Positions 62,250-64,000 of a stretch of DNA of 64,000 nt are shown one piece after another (position 1 is the first letter of the stretch; each line of letters starts with the position of its first letter). This stretch comes from Rhodospirillales bacterium 70-18. Its GTDB lineage: Bacteria; Pseudomonadota; Alphaproteobacteria; Acetobacterales; Acetobacteraceae. The notes under the pieces were generated by a model that had not been told where the DNA came from, made no database searches, and saw only the letters and a list, made by a program, of their open reading frames with translations. Both the position numbers and the translations under genes were made by a program. The DNA lies in NCBI GenBank assembly GCA_001899585.1, contig MKWE01000051.1, positions 78,991 through 142,990 of the forward strand. The letters are read 5' to 3'.

Positions 62250-63491
62250 ATGCGACCGTTGCTGGACCATATTCTCAGGCGCTTCATCGTCCTTGGGCGG
62301 CTGACGGTGCGCTGGCCGGATGGGCAATTGACCACCTATACCGGCGAACCCGGCCCCGAGGCGCTGATCGCGTTGCGCGATGCCCGCACGGCGCGGCGGA
62401 TCGCGCTCAACCCCGGGCTGGCGGTCGGCGAGGCCTATATGGATGGCGGGCTGGTGCCGGTGGATTGCAGCATCTACGACGTGCTGGACACGCTGTGCAC
62501 CAACCTGATGGCCGAAACCTCGCACCACCCGATCCTGCGGCTGCATGCCGGGTTCGAGCGTATCACCAGGCGGCTGGCGCAGTTCAATCCGGCCGGCCGC
62601 TCCCGCCGCAACGTGGCTCATCACTACGACCTGAACGGCCGGCTCTACAGCCTGTTCCTGGACCGCGACCGGCAATATTCCTGTGCCTATTTCCCCACCG
62701 GCACCGAAACGCTGGAGGAGGCGCAGGCCGCCAAGAAGCGCCACATCGCCAGCAAGCTGAAGCTGGACCGGCCGGACCTGACGGTGCTGGACATCGGCTG
62801 CGGCTGGGGCGGCATGGCGCTGACCCTGGCGCGCGACTACGGCGCGCGCGTCACCGGCATCACCCTCTCCACCGAGCAGCTCGCCGAGGCGCAGGCCCGT
62901 GCCGCCGCCGAGGGATTGTCCGACCGCGTGCAGTTCGAGCTGCTGGACTACCGCGCCCTGCACCGCCGGTTCGACCGCATCGTCTCGGTCGGCATGTTCG
63001 AGCATGTCGGCGTGGGCTATTACCGGCCGTTCTTCGAGGTGCTCAAGAACAACCTGGCGCCCGACGGAGTGGCGCTGCTGCACGCCATCGGCCGTTCCTC
63101 GCCGCCCGGCAGCACCAATCCGTGGATCGCCAAATACATCTTCCCCGGCGGCTATTGCCCGGCGCTGTCCGAGGTGCTGCCGGCCATAGAGCGCGCCGGG
63201 CTGGTGACCACCGATGTGGAGATCCTGCGGCTGCACTACGCCGAGACGCTGCGCCACTGGCGCCGCCGCTTCGCCGCCAACCGCGACGCCATCGCCGGAC
63301 TGTATGATGAGCGGTTCTGCCGGATGTTCGAGTTCTACCTGTGCGGCAGCGAGATCGCCTTCCGCCGCGAGGACCAGATGGTGTTCCAGATCCAGCTCAC
63401 CCGCGACCTGCGCGCAGTGCCGCTGACCCGCGACTACATGCTGGACACCGAGCGCGCGGCGCCGGCCATGGTGCGCTCCGTGATGGCCTGA
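62250..63491 (+). CDS. cfa: Cyclopropane-fatty-acyl-phospholipid synthase
   Basis: 413 aa. SAM-dependent: VLDIGCGWGGMALTLA, GITLSTEQLAEAQARA, SVGMFEHVG and NPWIAKYIFPGGYCPALSEV (the bicarbonate/active-site region). It adds a methylene bridge to unsaturated membrane acyl chains. Start MRPLLDH after a run GGGGGG; a frame 6 codons longer is possible. A strong terminator hairpin follows. Confidence 0.93.
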   Translation: MRPLLDHILRRFIVLGRLTVRWPDGQLTTYTGEPGPEALIALRDARTARRIALNPGLAVGEAYMDGGLVPVDCSIYDVLDTLCTNLMAETSHHPILRLHAGFERITRRLAQFNPAGRSRRNVAHHYDLNGRLYSLFLDRDRQYSCAYFPTGTETLEEAQAAKKRHIASKLKLDRPDLTVLDIGCGWGGMALTLARDYGARVTGITLSTEQLAEAQARAAAEGLSDRVQFELLDYRALHRRFDRIVSVGMFEHVGVGYYRPFFEVLKNNLAPDGVALLHAIGRSSPPGSTNPWIAKYIFPGGYCPALSEVLPAIERAGLVTTDVEILRLHYAETLRHWRRRFAANRDAIAGLYDERFCRMFEFYLCGSEIAFRREDQMVFQIQLTRDLRAVPLTRDYMLDTERAAPAMVRSVMA

Positions 63492-63502
63492 TGCCGGCCG
63501 CC

Positions 63503-63542
63503 GAAGCGTGATGACCGCTGAAAGATGCGGTCATCACGCTTC
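63503..63542. terminator. Terminator hairpin after cfa
   Basis: Perfect 16-bp arms (63503-63518 and 63527-63542) around an 8-nt loop, followed by a T-rich stretch on the plus strand (TGCTTTGTTTTATC). Confidence 0.8.
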
Positions 63543-63602
63543 AGTGCTTTGTTTTATCGCGTGATTCAGACCTCCGGTGATTCTACCTCCGGTCCTCGCG
63601 CT

Positions 63603-64000
63603 TCAGCGCAACACCGCCTCCGTCTTGCGCCCGATCAGGTCGAAATCGATCTCCGCCCCCAGACCCGGGCCGGCGGGGGCATGCAGCATCCCGTCGGCGT
63701 CGATCTCCAGGTCGCGCGCCATGCCGTATTTATGCGCGCCATCGGGCAGCAGCACCTCGAAGAACGTCGTGTTGGGAATCGCCAGGGCCAGGTGCAGGTT
63801 GGCCAGGTTGTTCAGCGAATTGCCGCTGTGGTGGATTTCGTAGCGCATGCGGAACGCCTCGGCCAGGTGGGCGGTCTTGAGCATGGTCGTCAGCCCGCCC
63901 TTGTTCGGGATGTCGCCGCGCAGATAGTCGGTGGCCCGCTCGGTCAGCCAGATCGGGTAGGTGTCCAGCGCGCCGGCCGGGTATTCGGTGGCCATGATCG
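63603..64000 (-). CDS. Enolase superfamily (mandelate racemase-like) C-terminus, cut by window edge
   Basis: Only the last 130-odd residues are in view. KGGLTTMLKTAHLAEAFRM, IHHSGNSLNNLANLHLALAIPN and TTFFEVLLP match the barrel end and C-terminal part of mandelate racemase/muconate lactonizing enzyme proteins. The N-terminal capping domain and metal ligands lie outside. Substrate unknown. Confidence 0.85.
   Translation of the reverse strand, partial: IMATEYPAGALDTYPIWLTERATDYLRGDIPNKGGLTTMLKTAHLAEAFRMRYEIHHSGNSLNNLANLHLALAIPNTTFFEVLLPDGAHKYGMARDLEIDADGMLHAPAGPGLGAEIDFDLIGRKTEAVLR

Overview
The window reads as one contiguous stretch of a GC-rich alphaproteobacterial chromosome. Acetobacteraceae (Rhodospirillales) is the best guess, by inference: there is a HpnL-type hopanoid gene, MucR, a Fur without its usual cysteine pairs, an OlsB-type acyltransferase, a PssA/Psd pair, and AT-rich palindromes dispersed in GC-rich DNA. 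Most genes are dense, with 4-bp stop/start overlaps and some GTG starts.

Layout. 1-4.5 kb: MOSC protein (cut by the window edge), Gph, GlmU and GlmS. 4.5-8.3 kb: class II aldolase, MFS transporter, LolA, peptidase C26. 8.3-14.4 kb: a hairpin-rich spacer, PssA/Psd, a LysM protein, a cytochrome b561/c556 pair, tRNA-Pro(CGG), LOG protein. 14.5-19 kb: the ugpBAEC glycerol-3-phosphate importer with a near-consensus Pho box upstream. 19-24.4 kb: Apt, a solute-binding protein, MmgE/PrpD and an SDR. 34.9-47.2 kb: TrmJ, CysS, HpnL, M20 peptidase, TMEM175-like channel, amidase, deacetylase, MFS, an acyl-CoA-dehydrogenase-fold enzyme, Nfu, RutE-like reductase. 47.2-55 kb: TsaB/RimI, TusA, MucR, Fur/OlsB, then a surface-decoration-like cluster (GT14 glycosyltransferase, sulfotransferase, flavin monooxygenase). 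55-64 kb: RecR/YbaB/DnaX, SRP RNA, NudC, DUF488, rpsF-rpsR-rplI, a cyclopropane fatty acid synthase, and the end of an enolase-superfamily gene.

The main discovery is a foreign, lower-GC island of about 9.0 kb (25547-34559) inside an M20 peptidase gene. An 8-bp identity (CCGTAGGT) marks both junctions and lies in the codons of the conserved Thr-Tyr-Gly-His metal-site motif. The displaced host 5' end (34560-34829, 270 nt) survives beyond the island. The island supplies a divergent replacement 5' end of exactly the same length (25555-25824, 270 nt), so the interrupted gene is restored as an in-frame chimera of 462 codons. The island carries a large serine recombinase at its right end, a tyrosine recombinase, a restriction-modification-Vsr module (DUF3883-type nuclease, cytosine-5 methyltransferase, Vsr), an unknown 221-aa protein in the same operon, a small HUH-like protein, and a remnant of a second DNA methyltransferase.

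A second discovery is a family of AT-rich, multi-hairpin palindromic elements. Three copies (16500-16628, 35688-35783, 43030-43163) each sit between closely spaced co-directional genes. One has its halves in swapped order.

Functions are assigned from motifs seen in the translations and from family knowledge. No database search was run.
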